From NCBI RefSeq assembly GCF_030010375.1, contig NZ_JASCRY010000001.1, positions 682,001-746,000 on the forward strand: DNA of 64,000 bases, in the 5' to 3' direction. The notes below the pieces were generated by a model that saw only the letters and a program-made list of their open reading frames with translations, did not search any database and was not told the DNA's origin. The DNA is from Flavobacterium yafengii (GTDB lineage Bacteria > Bacteroidota > Bacteroidia > Flavobacteriales > Flavobacteriaceae). The position numbers and the translations under genes were made by a program. Below, one piece after another: positions 33,744-42,836 of the stretch; the stretch's first letter is position 1, and the number at the start of each line of letters is the position of its first letter.

Positions 33744-33919
33744 AATCTTTAATTTTAGAATTTAATTTGTTGGCAAAAATAAAAAACTTTATTTTAAAAC
33801 AACTATTTAGTTAAAAAATGTGAGATCTAATTTATGAAATTTATTTTAACAAAGCTGTCGCAATGTTATTTATTTTCGATTTTTATGCCTTTTTTTGTGC
33901 AATTAAAATTTGATAGGTT

Positions 33920-34492
33920 ATGAAAAAAATTGTGGTTTTTGCTTCTGGATCGGGGACTAATGCTGAAAATATCATAAAGTATTTTGCAAAAACAGAATTT
34001 GGAACTGTCGAAGCGGTGTTTACAAATAACCAAAGTGCTCAAGTGATTGAAAGAGCAAAAAACTATGGAGTTCCGTCCATTATTTTCTCAAAAGAAGATC
34101 TAATTGAAGGTATTGTATTACAAAAAATAAATGAAATTCAACCTGATTTGATTGTTTTGGCAGGATTTTTATTAAAATTTCCCGAAAATATCATTGCAGT
34201 CTACCCTAATAAGATCATAAACATTCATCCGGCATTACTGCCAAAATACGGCGGAAAAGGAATGTATGGAATGTATATTCATAGAGCAATTGTTGGTAAT
34301 AAAGAGGTGGAAACTGGAATTACCATTCATTTTGTTGATGAAAATTATGATGAAGGAAATATTATTTTTCAGAAAAAGGTAGCTTTATCGGGAGATGAAA
34401 CTCCAGAAGAGGTGGCTGGAAAAATACATGAATTAGAACAAAAATATTTCCCTGAAGTAATTGAGAGATTATTAGAAGATAAGATGAGTTAG
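33920..34492 (+). CDS. purN: Phosphoribosylglycinamide formyltransferase
   Basis: This enzyme transfers the formyl group of 10-formyl-THF to GAR in de novo purine synthesis. The 190 residues include the phosphate-binding N-terminus VFASGSGTNAENI and the catalytic region NIHPALLPKYGGKGMYG, with the Asn-His pair (N101, H103 region). The folate-binding loop ITIHFVDENYDEGNIIFQ carries the catalytic Asp. The gene is divergent from acpP. Another purine gene, purF, lies 1.8 kb downstream with rnhA and a PfkB kinase between them. Confidence 0.96.
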   Translation: MKKIVVFASGSGTNAENIIKYFAKTEFGTVEAVFTNNQSAQVIERAKNYGVPSIIFSKEDLIEGIVLQKINEIQPDLIVLAGFLLKFPENIIAVYPNKIINIHPALLPKYGGKGMYGMYIHRAIVGNKEVETGITIHFVDENYDEGNIIFQKKVALSGDETPEEVAGKIHELEQKYFPEVIERLLEDKMS

Positions 34493-34611
34493 ATTTTTCT
34501 GTTGTACATAAAAATAAAATAGGTTCAATGCTTAAAATTTTAGAAAAGCCTAAATCAATTATAGTTTATCTTTCTAACCAATCTAAATATCCAAAATCTA
34601 AGAAATCTAAA

Positions 34612-35091
34612 ATGGAACACGACGTACATATATATACGGATGGCGCTGCCAAGGGAAATCCTGGAAACGGTGGTTATGGGGTGGTTATGGAATGGGTAGG
34701 AAAGCCTTATAAAAAAGAATTCTACGAAGGTTTTCGTCGAACGACTAATAATAGAATGGAGTTGCTGGCGGTAATTGTAGGTCTAGAAAAATTAAAAAAT
34801 CCGAACACTAGAGTTCTGGTTGTTTCGGATTCTAAATATGTGGTAGATTCAGTAGAGAAAAAATGGGTTTTAGGTTGGGAGAAAAAAGGATTTGTTGACA
34901 GGAAAAATTCCGACTTATGGAAACGTTTTTTAGTGGTCTATAGAAGACACAAAGTAAATTTTAAATGGATCAAAGGGCATAACAATCATGTCCAAAACGA
35001 ACGATGTGATGAATTAGCCGTTATGGCTTCGATGCAAAAGCAACTTTCAGTCGATGCTTTTTACGAAAAAGAAGAAGAAAAATTGCTGTAA
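34612..35091 (+). CDS. rnhA: Ribonuclease HI
   Basis: This enzyme degrades the RNA strand of RNA-DNA hybrids. With the start at 34612 the protein has 159 residues. The catalytic residues are Asp10 (YTDGAAKGNPG), Glu50 (NNRMELLAV), Asp73 (VVSDSKYVVD) and Asp133 (ERCDELA), with His123 in the flexible loop (KGHNNH). I chose the internal ATG because it places Asp10 as in E. coli RNase HI; the earlier ATG at 34528 adds 28 Lys/Ser-rich residues of no known use. It stands between purN and the PfkB kinase gene, which has its own promoter. Confidence 0.94.
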   Translation: MEHDVHIYTDGAAKGNPGNGGYGVVMEWVGKPYKKEFYEGFRRTTNNRMELLAVIVGLEKLKNPNTRVLVVSDSKYVVDSVEKKWVLGWEKKGFVDRKNSDLWKRFLVVYRRHKVNFKWIKGHNNHVQNERCDELAVMASMQKQLSVDAFYEKEEEKLL

Positions 35092-35141
35092 AGCGATGTA
35101 ATTCAGTGTAATAAATTGGCAAAACTTTATAATTAAGACCC

Positions 35142-35173
35142 TTTGCAACTTTACAACTTATAAACTATCTTTG
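35142..35173 (+). promoter_or_regulatory. Promoter of the PfkB-family kinase gene (TTTG-N20-TATCTTTG)
   Basis: TTTG at 35142-35145 and TATCTTTG at 35166-35173 are 20 nt apart, a full consensus match 23 nt before the ATG. Confidence 0.65.
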
Positions 35174-35196
35174 CGCCTTAATTCGAAACTCAGAAA

Positions 35197-36120
35197 ATGA
35201 ATAAATTATTGATTGTTGGAAGCGTTGCTTTTGATGCCATAGAAACGCCTTTTGGCAAAACAGATAAAATTTTAGGTGGAGCTGCACCTTATATAGGGCT
35301 TTCGGCTTCTTTTTTTAATTTACAATCTGCCATAGTTTCTGTAGTTGGCGATGATTTTCCACAAGAATATTTAGATTTATTAACAGCAAGAAACATTGAC
35401 ATTTCAGGACTTGAAGTTGTTAAAGGTGGGAAAACGTTTTTCTGGAGCGGTCTTTACCATAATGATTTGAATTCAAGAGATACTTTGGCTACTGAACTTA
35501 ATGTTTTGGGTGATTTTCAACCAAAAGTACCTCAAAATTTTAAAAATGCCGATGTAGTGATGTTAGGAAACTTACATCCATTGGTACAAAGCAGTGTTTT
35601 AGATCAAATGGAAAGCAAACCAAAATTAGTAGTTTTAGACACTATGAATTTTTGGATGGATTGTGCTTTACCGGAATTACTTGACGTAATGAAACGTATA
35701 GATGTAATCACTATTAATGATGAAGAAGCAAGACAGCTTTCCGGAGAATATTCTTTGGTAAAAGCGGCTGCAAAAATTCATGAAATGGGACCAGAATACG
35801 TAGTGATAAAAAAAGGAGAGCACGGAGCACTTTTATTTCATAAAAAAGAAGTGTTTTTTGCGCCAGCATTACCATTAGAAGAAGTTTTTGATCCAACAGG
35901 AGCTGGAGATACTTTTGCAGGTGGATTTGCAGGATTTATAACGCAGAGTGAAAACATCTCTTTTGAGAACATGAAAAATGCAGTTATATATGGTTCTAAT
36001 TTAGCTTCATTTAGTGTGGAAAAATTTGGAACAGAAAGGATGGTTAATTTAGATAAAGAGGAAGTTGTGTCCAGATTACAACAATTCAAATCACTGACAC
36101 AATTCGACATAGAATTATAA
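35197..36120 (+). CDS. PfkB-family carbohydrate kinase
   Basis: This 307-residue ribokinase-fold kinase has the C-terminal PfkB signature DPTGAGDTFAGGFAG, in which the Asp is the catalytic base. The anion-hole and ATP region MGPEYVVIKKGEHGALLF precedes it. The N-terminal GSVAFDAIETPFG and LGGAAPYIGLSASFF fit the sugar-binding lid. The substrate is not evident. Its position between rnhA and purF is usual in Flavobacteriaceae, so a nucleoside or ribose-type sugar is possible but unproven. It has its own consensus promoter and a terminator, so it is a single-gene unit. Confidence 0.9.
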   Translation: MNKLLIVGSVAFDAIETPFGKTDKILGGAAPYIGLSASFFNLQSAIVSVVGDDFPQEYLDLLTARNIDISGLEVVKGGKTFFWSGLYHNDLNSRDTLATELNVLGDFQPKVPQNFKNADVVMLGNLHPLVQSSVLDQMESKPKLVVLDTMNFWMDCALPELLDVMKRIDVITINDEEARQLSGEYSLVKAAAKIHEMGPEYVVIKKGEHGALLFHKKEVFFAPALPLEEVFDPTGAGDTFAGGFAGFITQSENISFENMKNAVIYGSNLASFSVEKFGTERMVNLDKEEVVSRLQQFKSLTQFDIEL

Positions 36121-36126
36121 TGCACT

Positions 36127-36152
36127 GAAACCTCGGAAACGAGGTTTTTTTG
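36127..36152 (+). terminator. Terminator of the PfkB-family kinase gene
   Basis: AAACCTCG / CGAGGTTT with a GAAA tetraloop, followed by a T run, 8 nt after the stop. Confidence 0.9.
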
Positions 36153-36250
36153 TTAAATAAAATTAGCAGGGAATTACATCTGATTTATCGATTTTTTTAA
36201 ATCAGTTCAATTTATTTTTAGAATAACACAACAACACAAACAACTTTACA

Positions 36251-38149
36251 ATGAGCGATGCTTTAAAACACGAGTGTGGTATAGCCTTAATTAGACTACT
36301 CAAACCGCTTGAATTTTACAAAGAAAAATACGGAACTGCTTTCTACGGAATTCAAAAAATGTATCTTTTGATGGAAAAGCAGCACAATCGAGGGCAAGAC
36401 GGAGCAGGTTTTGCAAGCATAAAATTAGACGTAGAGCCGGGAGAACGTTACATCAGTAGAGTTCGTTCTAATCATGCACAACCGATTCAGGATGTTTTTG
36501 CTCAAATAAACGACAGAATAAATGAGGAAATGGCTTCTCATCCAGAATATGCGGATGATGTAGCGCTTCAAAAACAGAAAATCCCGTATTTAGGAGAATT
36601 GTTTTTAGGACACGTTCGTTATGGAACTTTTGGTAAAAACAGTATTGAAAGTGTTCATCCTTTTTTACGTCAGAATAACTGGATGCACAGAAACTTGATT
36701 TTGGCTGGAAATTTTAACATGACGAATGTTAAAGAGCTTTTTCAAAGTTTAGTTGAACTGGGTCAGCATCCAAAAGAAATGGCAGATACGGTTACCGTAA
36801 TGGAAAAAATCGGACATTTTCTGGATGATGCAGTAACTGATTTGTACCAAGAATGTAAAGTTAATGGATTGACAAAAAGAGAAGCTTCGCCAGTAATTGC
36901 TGAAAAGCTGGATGTTGCCAAAATTTTAACCCGAGCTTCTAAAAACTTAGATGGAGGTTATGCTATGGCAGGGCTTTTGGGCCATGGAGATTCATTTGTG
37001 TTTAGAGACCCGGCAGGAATTCGTCCCGCTTATTTTTATCACGATGATGAAATAGTAGTAGTGGCTTCAGAAAGACCGGTAATCCAAACTGTTTTTAATG
37101 TTCCTTTCGAAAAAGTTCAAGAAATTGAGCCAGGAAACGCATTAATTATCAAGAAAAACGGAACGGTTTCTATGCAGGAAATTCTTCCGCCAACGGTTAA
37201 AAAAGCGTGTTCTTTTGAACGAATTTATTTCTCCAGAGGAAGTGATGCCGAAATATATCAAGAAAGAAAAAATTTAGGAAAACTTATTTTACCTGCGGTT
37301 TTAAAGTCAATAGACGAAGACACAGACAATACTGTTTTCTCTTACATTCCAAATACGGCTGAAACTTCATTTTACGGATTGGTTGAAGCGGCACAAGATT
37401 TCTTGAATCAAAGAAAGAACAATTACATTCTTCAAAATAGAAATACCTTAACAAAGGAATCATTGCAAGAGTTACTGTCGGTAAAAATACGTACCGAAAA
37501 AGTAGCTATTAAAGATGCTAAACTAAGAACCTTTATTACTGAGGATAGCAGTCGTGACGATTTAGTAGCCCACGTATATGATGTTACGTATGGTGTTATT
37601 AAACCAACAGACAATTTAGTTATTATTGATGATAGTATTGTTCGAGGGACAACTTTGAAAATGAGTATTATCAAAATGATGGATCGTTTGAATCCAAAGC
37701 GAATTGTTGTCGTTTCATCTGCACCGCAAATACGCTATCCGGATTGTTACGGAATTGATATGGCTAAATTAGAAGGTTTAGTAGCTTTCAAAGCAGCTTT
37801 AGAACTGCTTAAAGAAAGAAACTTGTATCATATCGTTGACGAAGTATATGTAAAATGTAAAGCGCAGGAAAACTTCAAGGACAGTGAAGTTGTAAATTAC
37901 GTAACGGCAATATACGAACCTTTTCAACCTCAAGAGGTTTCAGATAAAATCGCACAAATGTTGAGTTCTCCAGAGATAAAAGCCGAAGTGAAAATTATTT
38001 TTCAAACGGTAGAAGATTTGCATGTTGCTTGTCCAAAGAATTTAGGAGATTGGTACTTTACAGGTGATTATCCAACACCTGGAGGGAACCGCGTAGTAAA
38101 CCGAGCATTCATGAATTTCTATGAAGGAAAAGATGCTAGAGCATACTAA
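36251..38149 (+). CDS. purF: Amidophosphoribosyltransferase-type enzyme (long PurF form)
   Basis: PurF makes phosphoribosylamine from PRPP and glutamine, the first step of purine synthesis. The N-terminal class II glutaminase nucleophile is Cys9 (HECGIALI), after an eight-residue propeptide that must be removed. HNRGQDGAGFAS and GHVRYGTFGK belong to the same domain. The PRPP motif is VIIDDSIVRGTT in the C-terminal half, followed by CYGIDMAKLEGLVA. At 632 residues it is more than 100 longer than E. coli PurF, with extra segments in both domains; this long form is recurrent in Bacteroidota. It could be the only PurF or a paralogue, which this window cannot settle. Confidence 0.9.
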   Translation: MSDALKHECGIALIRLLKPLEFYKEKYGTAFYGIQKMYLLMEKQHNRGQDGAGFASIKLDVEPGERYISRVRSNHAQPIQDVFAQINDRINEEMASHPEYADDVALQKQKIPYLGELFLGHVRYGTFGKNSIESVHPFLRQNNWMHRNLILAGNFNMTNVKELFQSLVELGQHPKEMADTVTVMEKIGHFLDDAVTDLYQECKVNGLTKREASPVIAEKLDVAKILTRASKNLDGGYAMAGLLGHGDSFVFRDPAGIRPAYFYHDDEIVVVASERPVIQTVFNVPFEKVQEIEPGNALIIKKNGTVSMQEILPPTVKKACSFERIYFSRGSDAEIYQERKNLGKLILPAVLKSIDEDTDNTVFSYIPNTAETSFYGLVEAAQDFLNQRKNNYILQNRNTLTKESLQELLSVKIRTEKVAIKDAKLRTFITEDSSRDDLVAHVYDVTYGVIKPTDNLVIIDDSIVRGTTLKMSIIKMMDRLNPKRIVVVSSAPQIRYPDCYGIDMAKLEGLVAFKAALELLKERNLYHIVDEVYVKCKAQENFKDSEVVNYVTAIYEPFQPQEVSDKIAQMLSSPEIKAEVKIIFQTVEDLHVACPKNLGDWYFTGDYPTPGGNRVVNRAFMNFYEGKDARAY

Positions 38150-38278
38150 TAATTGAGTCTATGAGTTTTTAATCGGTTTTCTAAGTTGTTCATCTAATTT
38201 ATTTGGTGGCAACGAAGAACTAGTATAAATTTGAATCACCATAACATTAGTAGGTTAAGTTTATGGTAGATTTGGGGC

Positions 38279-38309
38279 AAAAAGGGTGGAAGAGATTCCA
38301 CCTTTTTTA
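38279..38309 (+). terminator. Terminator of purF
   Basis: GGTGGAA / TTCCACC with a 4-nt loop followed by a T run, about 130 nt after the stop. Confidence 0.85.
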
Positions 38310-38334
38310 TTGGAATAAAGTCAAGAAATGATAT

Positions 38335-38376
38335 AAAAAAAGCGCCGATTTCAAATTTTGAAATCGGCGCTTTTTG
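38335..38376. terminator. Strong terminator at the end of the superoxide dismutase gene
   Basis: A 15-bp stem AGCGCCGATTTCAAA / TTTGAAATCGGCGCT has A and T runs on its two sides and can act in both directions. It mainly serves the minus-strand sod gene ending at 38438. Confidence 0.9.
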
Positions 38377-38437
38377 TTTTCAGAAACAAGAAAAAAGACA
38401 ACAGTAATTTTTGAAATCTTTAATCTTGACTCTCTTT

Positions 38438-39046
38438 TTATTTCTCTAAAGCAAATCTTCTAGCCACTTCCGTCCAGTTAATTACATTGAAAAAAGCTTC
38501 GATATAATCTGGTCTTCTGTTTTGATAATGCAAATAGTAAGCATGTTCCCAGACATCCATTCCTAAAATTGGAGTTCCACCACAACCTACACCTGGCATT
38601 AATGGATTGTCTTGGTTTGGAGTACCGCAAACATCTACTTTTCCGCCTTTATGAACACAAAGCCAAGCCCATCCAGAACCAAATTGTGTTGCTCCAGCTT
38701 TGCTGAAACTAGCTTTAAATTCTTCGAAAGTTCCAAAAGCAGCTTCAATCGCAGCCAATAAATCTCCAGTTGGAAGTCCGCCACCGTTTGGTGTCATTAC
38801 GGTCCAAAACAAGTTATGGTTGTAAAAGCCACCACCATTGTTACGAACAGCAGCGTTTTTTAGATCAAGATTAATCAAAATATTTTCAATCGTCTTACCT
38901 TCCATATCCGTCCCTGCAATAGCTGCATTAAGATTGGTAGTATAAGCATTGTGATGTTTAGAATGGTGAATTTCCATTGTACGCGCATCAATATAAGGTT
39001 CTAATGCGTCATACGCATAAGGTAATTGTGGTAATTCAAAAGCCAT
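38438..39046 (-). CDS. Superoxide dismutase (Fe/Mn family)
   Basis: This cytoplasmic antioxidant enzyme dismutates superoxide. The 202 residues contain the metal ligands in their usual contexts: the first His in [15 protein letters not shown], the second in [12 protein letters not shown], and Asp and His in the signature DVWEHAYY. The C-terminal [12 protein letters not shown] is normal. Sequence alone does not settle Fe, Mn or cambialistic use. A TAAATTTG box (39091-39084 on the minus strand) lies about 40 nt upstream of the ATG. A structured repeat element stands between this gene's promoter and the comF gene. Confidence 0.95.
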   Translation of the reverse strand: MAFELPQLPYAYDALEPYIDARTMEIHHSKHHNAYTTNLNAAIAGTDMEGKTIENILINLDLKNAAVRNNGGGFYNHNLFWTVMTPNGGGLPTGDLLAAIEAAFGTFEEFKASFSKAGATQFGSGWAWLCVHKGGKVDVCGTPNQDNPLMPGVGCGGTPILGMDVWEHAYYLHYQNRRPDYIEAFFNVINWTEVARRFALEK

Positions 39047-39083
39047 AATATGATTGTTTAAATGATTTATAAATATTTTTATT

Positions 39084-39091
39084 CAAATTTA
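39084..39091 (-). promoter_or_regulatory. Putative -7 element of the superoxide dismutase promoter
   Basis: On the minus strand the sequence reads TAAATTTG, a full match to TAnnTTTG, 37 nt before the start codon. The -33 partner is not clear. Confidence 0.4.
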
Positions 39092-39186
39092 AACATTAAA
39101 CTTTGGAAACGGAAATTCTATTTCGTTATAATTTCATTAAATTAATTGATAGTGTGCTCTTTGGAATTGTAACAGACTTATTTTCA

Positions 39187-39268
39187 GGAGCTATTTCCTG
39201 CTTTCCGCTACAATATTTTTATCCGCCGAAAAGGCGCATAAAAAGGATTTCCACTGCAATCAGGGCTA
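39187..39268 (+). repeat. Structured intergenic repeat, type 1, copy C
   Basis: It starts GGAGCTATTTCCTG and ends CAATCAGGGCTA. AGC (39189-39191) pairs with GCT (39265-39267), and CCTG (39197-39200) with CAGG (39261-39264), leaving TATTT bulged. The inner hairpin here is GC-rich (CCGCC / GGCG around a GAAAA loop), whereas copy D uses AT pairs at the same place. It lies between comF and the sod gene, in the opposite orientation to both. Confidence 0.8.
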
Positions 39269-39333
39269 AAAACGGTAGTGGTTTAAATTGTCATTCTGTT
39301 TTAAATACACGTTTTAGAATCAAAATTTCCAAA

Positions 39334-40017
39334 TTACGATTGCGCCATTGCCATACAAACGATACTGATTTTTGCATTGGGAATTTTTAGTAAAGCGCGC
39401 GAACAGGCTTCTAATGTGGCTCCGGTTGTAATTACATCATCAATTAAAAGAAAATGTTTATCATGGTCTTTTTCGGTAAAGGAAACATCAAAAATGGTTT
39501 CAATTCCTTCAGTTCTTCCTAATAAGTTTTTCTTGGATTGCGTTTTTGAATACACATTCCGAATCAAAAGCGAATCATTATAAATTACATTTAGACTAGA
39601 AGAAAGTGCTTTTCCAAAAGTCGTTACCTGATTGTATCCTCTTTCTTTTAGTTTTCTTCGGTGCAATGGAACCGGAATGATTTCATCTACAGACTCTAAT
39701 AATTCGATTGTTTTTAAATCTTCGGCGTACCATTCACCAAGAATTGTCCCTATTTCCTCATGTCCTTTATACTTTAAATTATGGATGAGTTCTTGAACAA
39801 TTCCCTTTTTATGAAAATAAAATAATGCTGAAGTGTGAATTACAGGAATTCTTCCATAAAACTTTTTGAAAGCATCATTTTCTGGATTCAAGTGATGATT
39901 CGTCAGCGGAATCTCGTGTCTGCAAACCGTGCAAATTACATTTTCATTGGACAATAAAAAGGAGCTGCAACCGGAACAGACTTTTGGAAAAAATAGATTA
40001 ATAATGCTTTCAAACAT
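39334..40017 (-). CDS. ComF family phosphoribosyltransferase-like protein
   Basis: This 227-residue protein has an N-terminal four-cysteine zinc finger (Cys14, Cys17, Cys29, Cys32 in PKVCSGCSS and ICTVCRHE) and a type I phosphoribosyltransferase domain. The PRPP loop is FLLIDDVITTGATLEAC and the flexible region RRKLKERGYNQ is present. ComF proteins support DNA uptake and single-strand handling in competent bacteria, and are also kept in many non-competent species. It is transcribed toward the sod promoter region and is divergent from glyS. No other competence gene lies nearby. Confidence 0.9.
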   Translation of the reverse strand: MFESIINLFFPKVCSGCSSFLLSNENVICTVCRHEIPLTNHHLNPENDAFKKFYGRIPVIHTSALFYFHKKGIVQELIHNLKYKGHEEIGTILGEWYAEDLKTIELLESVDEIIPVPLHRRKLKERGYNQVTTFGKALSSSLNVIYNDSLLIRNVYSKTQSKKNLLGRTEGIETIFDVSFTEKDHDKHFLLIDDVITTGATLEACSRALLKIPNAKISIVCMAMAQS

Positions 40018-40099
40018 GTAATCAAGGATTTATTTATAAAAATAGACAAATCAATGCTTCAATCTTTAACAATTTTCTTTTTTTTAAGTTCACTTTTTA

Positions 40100-40107
40100 T
40101 ATTTTTG
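40100..40107 (+). promoter_or_regulatory. Putative -7 element of the glyS promoter
   Basis: TATTTTTG, 7 nt before the ATG at 40115, implies a leader of only about 0-5 nt. A weak TTTC stands in for TTTG 22 nt upstream. Confidence 0.45.
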
Positions 40108-40114
40108 CAGTATT

Positions 40115-41656
40115 ATGGCAAAACAAGAAGATTTATTTAAGAATGTAATTTCGCACGCAAAAGAATACGGATTTATTTTTCCGTCAAGCGAAATATACGA
40201 TGGTTTAAGTGCAGTCTATGATTATGCACAAAACGGAGTAGAATTAAAAAAGAACATACGCGAATATTGGTGGAAAGCAATGGTTCAAATGAACGATAAC
40301 ATTGTAGGTCTTGATGCGGCAATATTGATGCACCCAACCACTTGGAAAGCATCAGGTCACGTAGATGCCTTCAATGATCCATTGATAGATAACAAAGATT
40401 CGAAAAGAAGATATAGAGCCGATGTTTTGATTGAAGATTATGCCGAAAAGCTAAATCAAAAAGCAATCAAAGAAATCGAAAAAGCCAGAGCTCGTTTTGG
40501 TGATGCTTTCAACGAACAGGAATTTGTAACAACAAATGCCCGTGTGATGGAGTACAAAGCCAAAGAAAGAGAAATTCTGGAAAGAATGGCTCGCTCTCTT
40601 GGTAACGAAGATTTGGAAGATGTAAAAGCATTAATTGAAGAATTAGAAATTGCTTGCCCGGAATCAGGTTCAAGAAATTGGACCGAAGTACGTCAATTTA
40701 ACTTGATGTTCGGAACAAAATTAGGAGCTTCAGCAGATTCAGCAATGGATTTATATTTGCGACCAGAAACGGCGCAAGGTATTTTTGTTAACTTCTTGAA
40801 TGTTCAAAAATCAGGAAGAATGAAAGTTCCTTTTGGAATTGCACAAACTGGAAAAGCGTTCAGAAACGAAATCGTTGCGAGACAATTTATTTTCCGTATG
40901 CGTGAGTTTGAACAAATGGAAATGCAGTTTTTTGTACGTCCAGGCGATGAAATGAGATGGTACGAACATTGGAAAACAGCTAGACTAAATTGGCACTTGT
41001 CACTTGGTTTAGGAAAAGAAAATTACCGTTTTCACGATCACGAAAAACTAGCACATTATGCAAATGCAGCTGCTGATATTGAATTTAACTTCCCTTTTGG
41101 ATTCAAAGAGTTAGAAGGAATTCACTCGCGTACTGATTTTGATTTGAAAGCACACGAACAGTTTTCAGGTAGAAAATTACAGTATTTTGATGCTGAATTG
41201 AATCAGAATTATGTTCCTTATGTAGTGGAAACTTCAGTTGGATTAGATAGAATGTTCTTGGCTGTTTTTGCAACTTCATTAAAAGAAGAAACGTTAGAAG
41301 ATGGTTCAACAAGAACAGTTCTGAAATTACCTTCAGTTCTGGCTCCAACAAAAGCGGCAATTTTACCATTGGTAAAAAAAGACGGATTACCGGAAATCGC
41401 ACATAAAATTATTGATGATTTGCGTTGGGATTTCAACGTGGCGTATGACGAAAAAGATGCGGTAGGAAGACGTTACAGAAGACAAGATGCCTTAGGGACT
41501 CCGTTTTGTATTACAGTAGATCATCAAACTATCGAAGATCAAACGGTAACCATTCGTCATAGAGATACAATGAAACAAGACCGTGTAGCTATTGCGGATT
41601 TGAAAACTATTATTGAAAATGAAGTTTCAATGAAAAACTGGTTGATGAAAATGTAA
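40115..41656 (+). CDS. glyS: Glycine--tRNA ligase (single-chain, class II)
   Basis: This is a dimeric alpha2-type glycyl-tRNA synthetase of 513 residues, like the eukaryotic and Gram-positive form and unlike the alpha2beta2 enzyme of E. coli. Motif 2 is seen in RPETAQGIFVNF, with FGIAQTGKAFRNEI after it. Motif 3 lies around VVETSVGLDRMFLAVF. The anticodon-binding domain fills about the last 110 residues (PTKAAILPLVKKDG, then RYRRQDALGTPFCITVD). The ATG lies directly behind a -7 box, suggesting a very short leader. A terminator follows the stop. Confidence 0.96.
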   Translation: MAKQEDLFKNVISHAKEYGFIFPSSEIYDGLSAVYDYAQNGVELKKNIREYWWKAMVQMNDNIVGLDAAILMHPTTWKASGHVDAFNDPLIDNKDSKRRYRADVLIEDYAEKLNQKAIKEIEKARARFGDAFNEQEFVTTNARVMEYKAKEREILERMARSLGNEDLEDVKALIEELEIACPESGSRNWTEVRQFNLMFGTKLGASADSAMDLYLRPETAQGIFVNFLNVQKSGRMKVPFGIAQTGKAFRNEIVARQFIFRMREFEQMEMQFFVRPGDEMRWYEHWKTARLNWHLSLGLGKENYRFHDHEKLAHYANAAADIEFNFPFGFKELEGIHSRTDFDLKAHEQFSGRKLQYFDAELNQNYVPYVVETSVGLDRMFLAVFATSLKEETLEDGSTRTVLKLPSVLAPTKAAILPLVKKDGLPEIAHKIIDDLRWDFNVAYDEKDAVGRRYRRQDALGTPFCITVDHQTIEDQTVTIRHRDTMKQDRVAIADLKTIIENEVSMKNWLMKM

Positions 41657-42017
41657 TCAAATGTTTTTTTATATAAGAAAAGCTTTCCGAATAGGAAGGC
41701 TTTTTGTTTTTAGGATACTATCAAATGATTTTTTTGATATGCAATTAATAGAATAAACGGATTTATTAGTTTCTTTTAGAACACATATTTACGCTCTTCG
41801 TCGGATTTATTTGCACTTCATCTTAACATGTCAACATTTGTTAAAAACATATTAACAACACATATGAAAAAAAGGTTAAATGCTTATTTTTAGAATGTTA
41901 AATAGGAGTTTTTTGTTTAACTAGTTTCCCAAAACTACCATTGTTACTTAATAATTTAAAGTATATTTTGCTTTGGACGTATAATGTAATGCCTAACAAT
42001 TCCAGGAAAAACCATTG
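41657..42017. other. Intergenic region between glyS and the LytTR gene
   Basis: These 361 bases contain the glyS terminator (41677-41711) and then about 300 bases of AT-rich sequence with several TTAAC/GTTAA words (41824-41882). I see no frame or RNA gene. A weak TATATTTTG box lies near 41962 and may belong to the LytTR gene. The 10-bp repeat found downstream of that gene is absent here. Confidence 0.5.
41677..41711 (+). terminator. Terminator of glyS
   Basis: AAAGCTTTCC / GGAAGGCTTT hairpin, with one G-T pair, followed by a T run, about 20 nt after the stop. Confidence 0.85.
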
Positions 42018-42830
42018 ATGAATTATTCGTACATTATTATTGACGACGATCAAGAAAGTGTTTTGAAAACAAAAGCCATGGCTGATAGTTTTTCAGAACT
42101 CGATTTTGTAGCATCGGCTAATAATTATGAAGATGGTTTAAATCTCATATTAGAACATACGCCTCAAATAGTTTTTCTGGAAATTGATCCAGTTAATCCG
42201 GCTAGTAATTTGTCGTTGACTCTAATTAATGAGTTATACAGGTATTTGAACGTGATTCCTAAAATTATCATCACAACGGCTAGGAAAGATTTAGCTTTTG
42301 ATGCTATAAAATATGAGGTTTTCGATTATTTAATAAAACCACTGACACGAATCGATGTTGTAAAATCAGTTTTAAAATTAAATAAATCAATTGCTCCTAA
42401 AGAAATTTTTTTAGAACAATCATTAGTTGCTGATGAAGAGCCGAAAGTTTTTCCCAGACAAGAAACACCAAATCAAGATCAATCTCTAATCCTGTGTGTC
42501 AAATCCTATGGTGATTATAGATATATTGCTGCCAAAGATATTTGCTATTTCCAAGCCGATAATAATTCTACGGATATATATCTAAATAATGGTGAAATGA
42601 TAACTGCTTTCAAAACATTGAAGCATTTCGAAGGTGTTTTATCTTTTCCTTTTATTAGGATTCATAACAGTTATATAGTCAATCGTAATTATATTTCTAG
42701 GATTCATAGTGGAAATTCAGTGTGTTATATTAAAAACAGTGCTGTAAAACTTCCTTTCTCCAAATCATATAAGGTAAATATCGACCTTATTATTTCTGAT
42801 TTTTCCAATGGAAATTATCTAGAAATTTAA
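42018..42830 (+). CDS. LytTR-family response regulator with Glu at the phosphoacceptor site
   Basis: This 270-residue regulator joins a receiver domain (about 1-120) to a LytTR DNA-binding domain (about 165-265, starting SYGDYRYIAAKDICYFQADN). The acidic pocket is Asp9-Asp11 (IIIDDDQES). The expected phosphoacceptor Asp is Glu55 (VFLEIDP), while the conserved Thr (IITTARKD) and Lys (YLIKPLT) remain. Glu can mimic phospho-Asp, so the protein may be permanently active or uncoupled from a kinase. I chose the ATG at 42018; the TTG just before adds one Met. No LytS-type kinase is adjacent. A pair of direct repeats suited to LytTR binding lies 6 nt after the stop. Confidence 0.9.
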   Translation: MNYSYIIIDDDQESVLKTKAMADSFSELDFVASANNYEDGLNLILEHTPQIVFLEIDPVNPASNLSLTLINELYRYLNVIPKIIITTARKDLAFDAIKYEVFDYLIKPLTRIDVVKSVLKLNKSIAPKEIFLEQSLVADEEPKVFPRQETPNQDQSLILCVKSYGDYRYIAAKDICYFQADNNSTDIYLNNGEMITAFKTLKHFEGVLSFPFIRIHNSYIVNRNYISRIHSGNSVCYIKNSAVKLPFSKSYKVNIDLIISDFSNGNYLEI

Positions 42831-42836
42831 AAAACA

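Noticed and set aside
39103..39390. A 95-codon plus-strand frame between sod and comF
   Set aside because: It crosses structured repeat copy C and overlaps the comF 3' end on the other strand; the composition is not protein-like.
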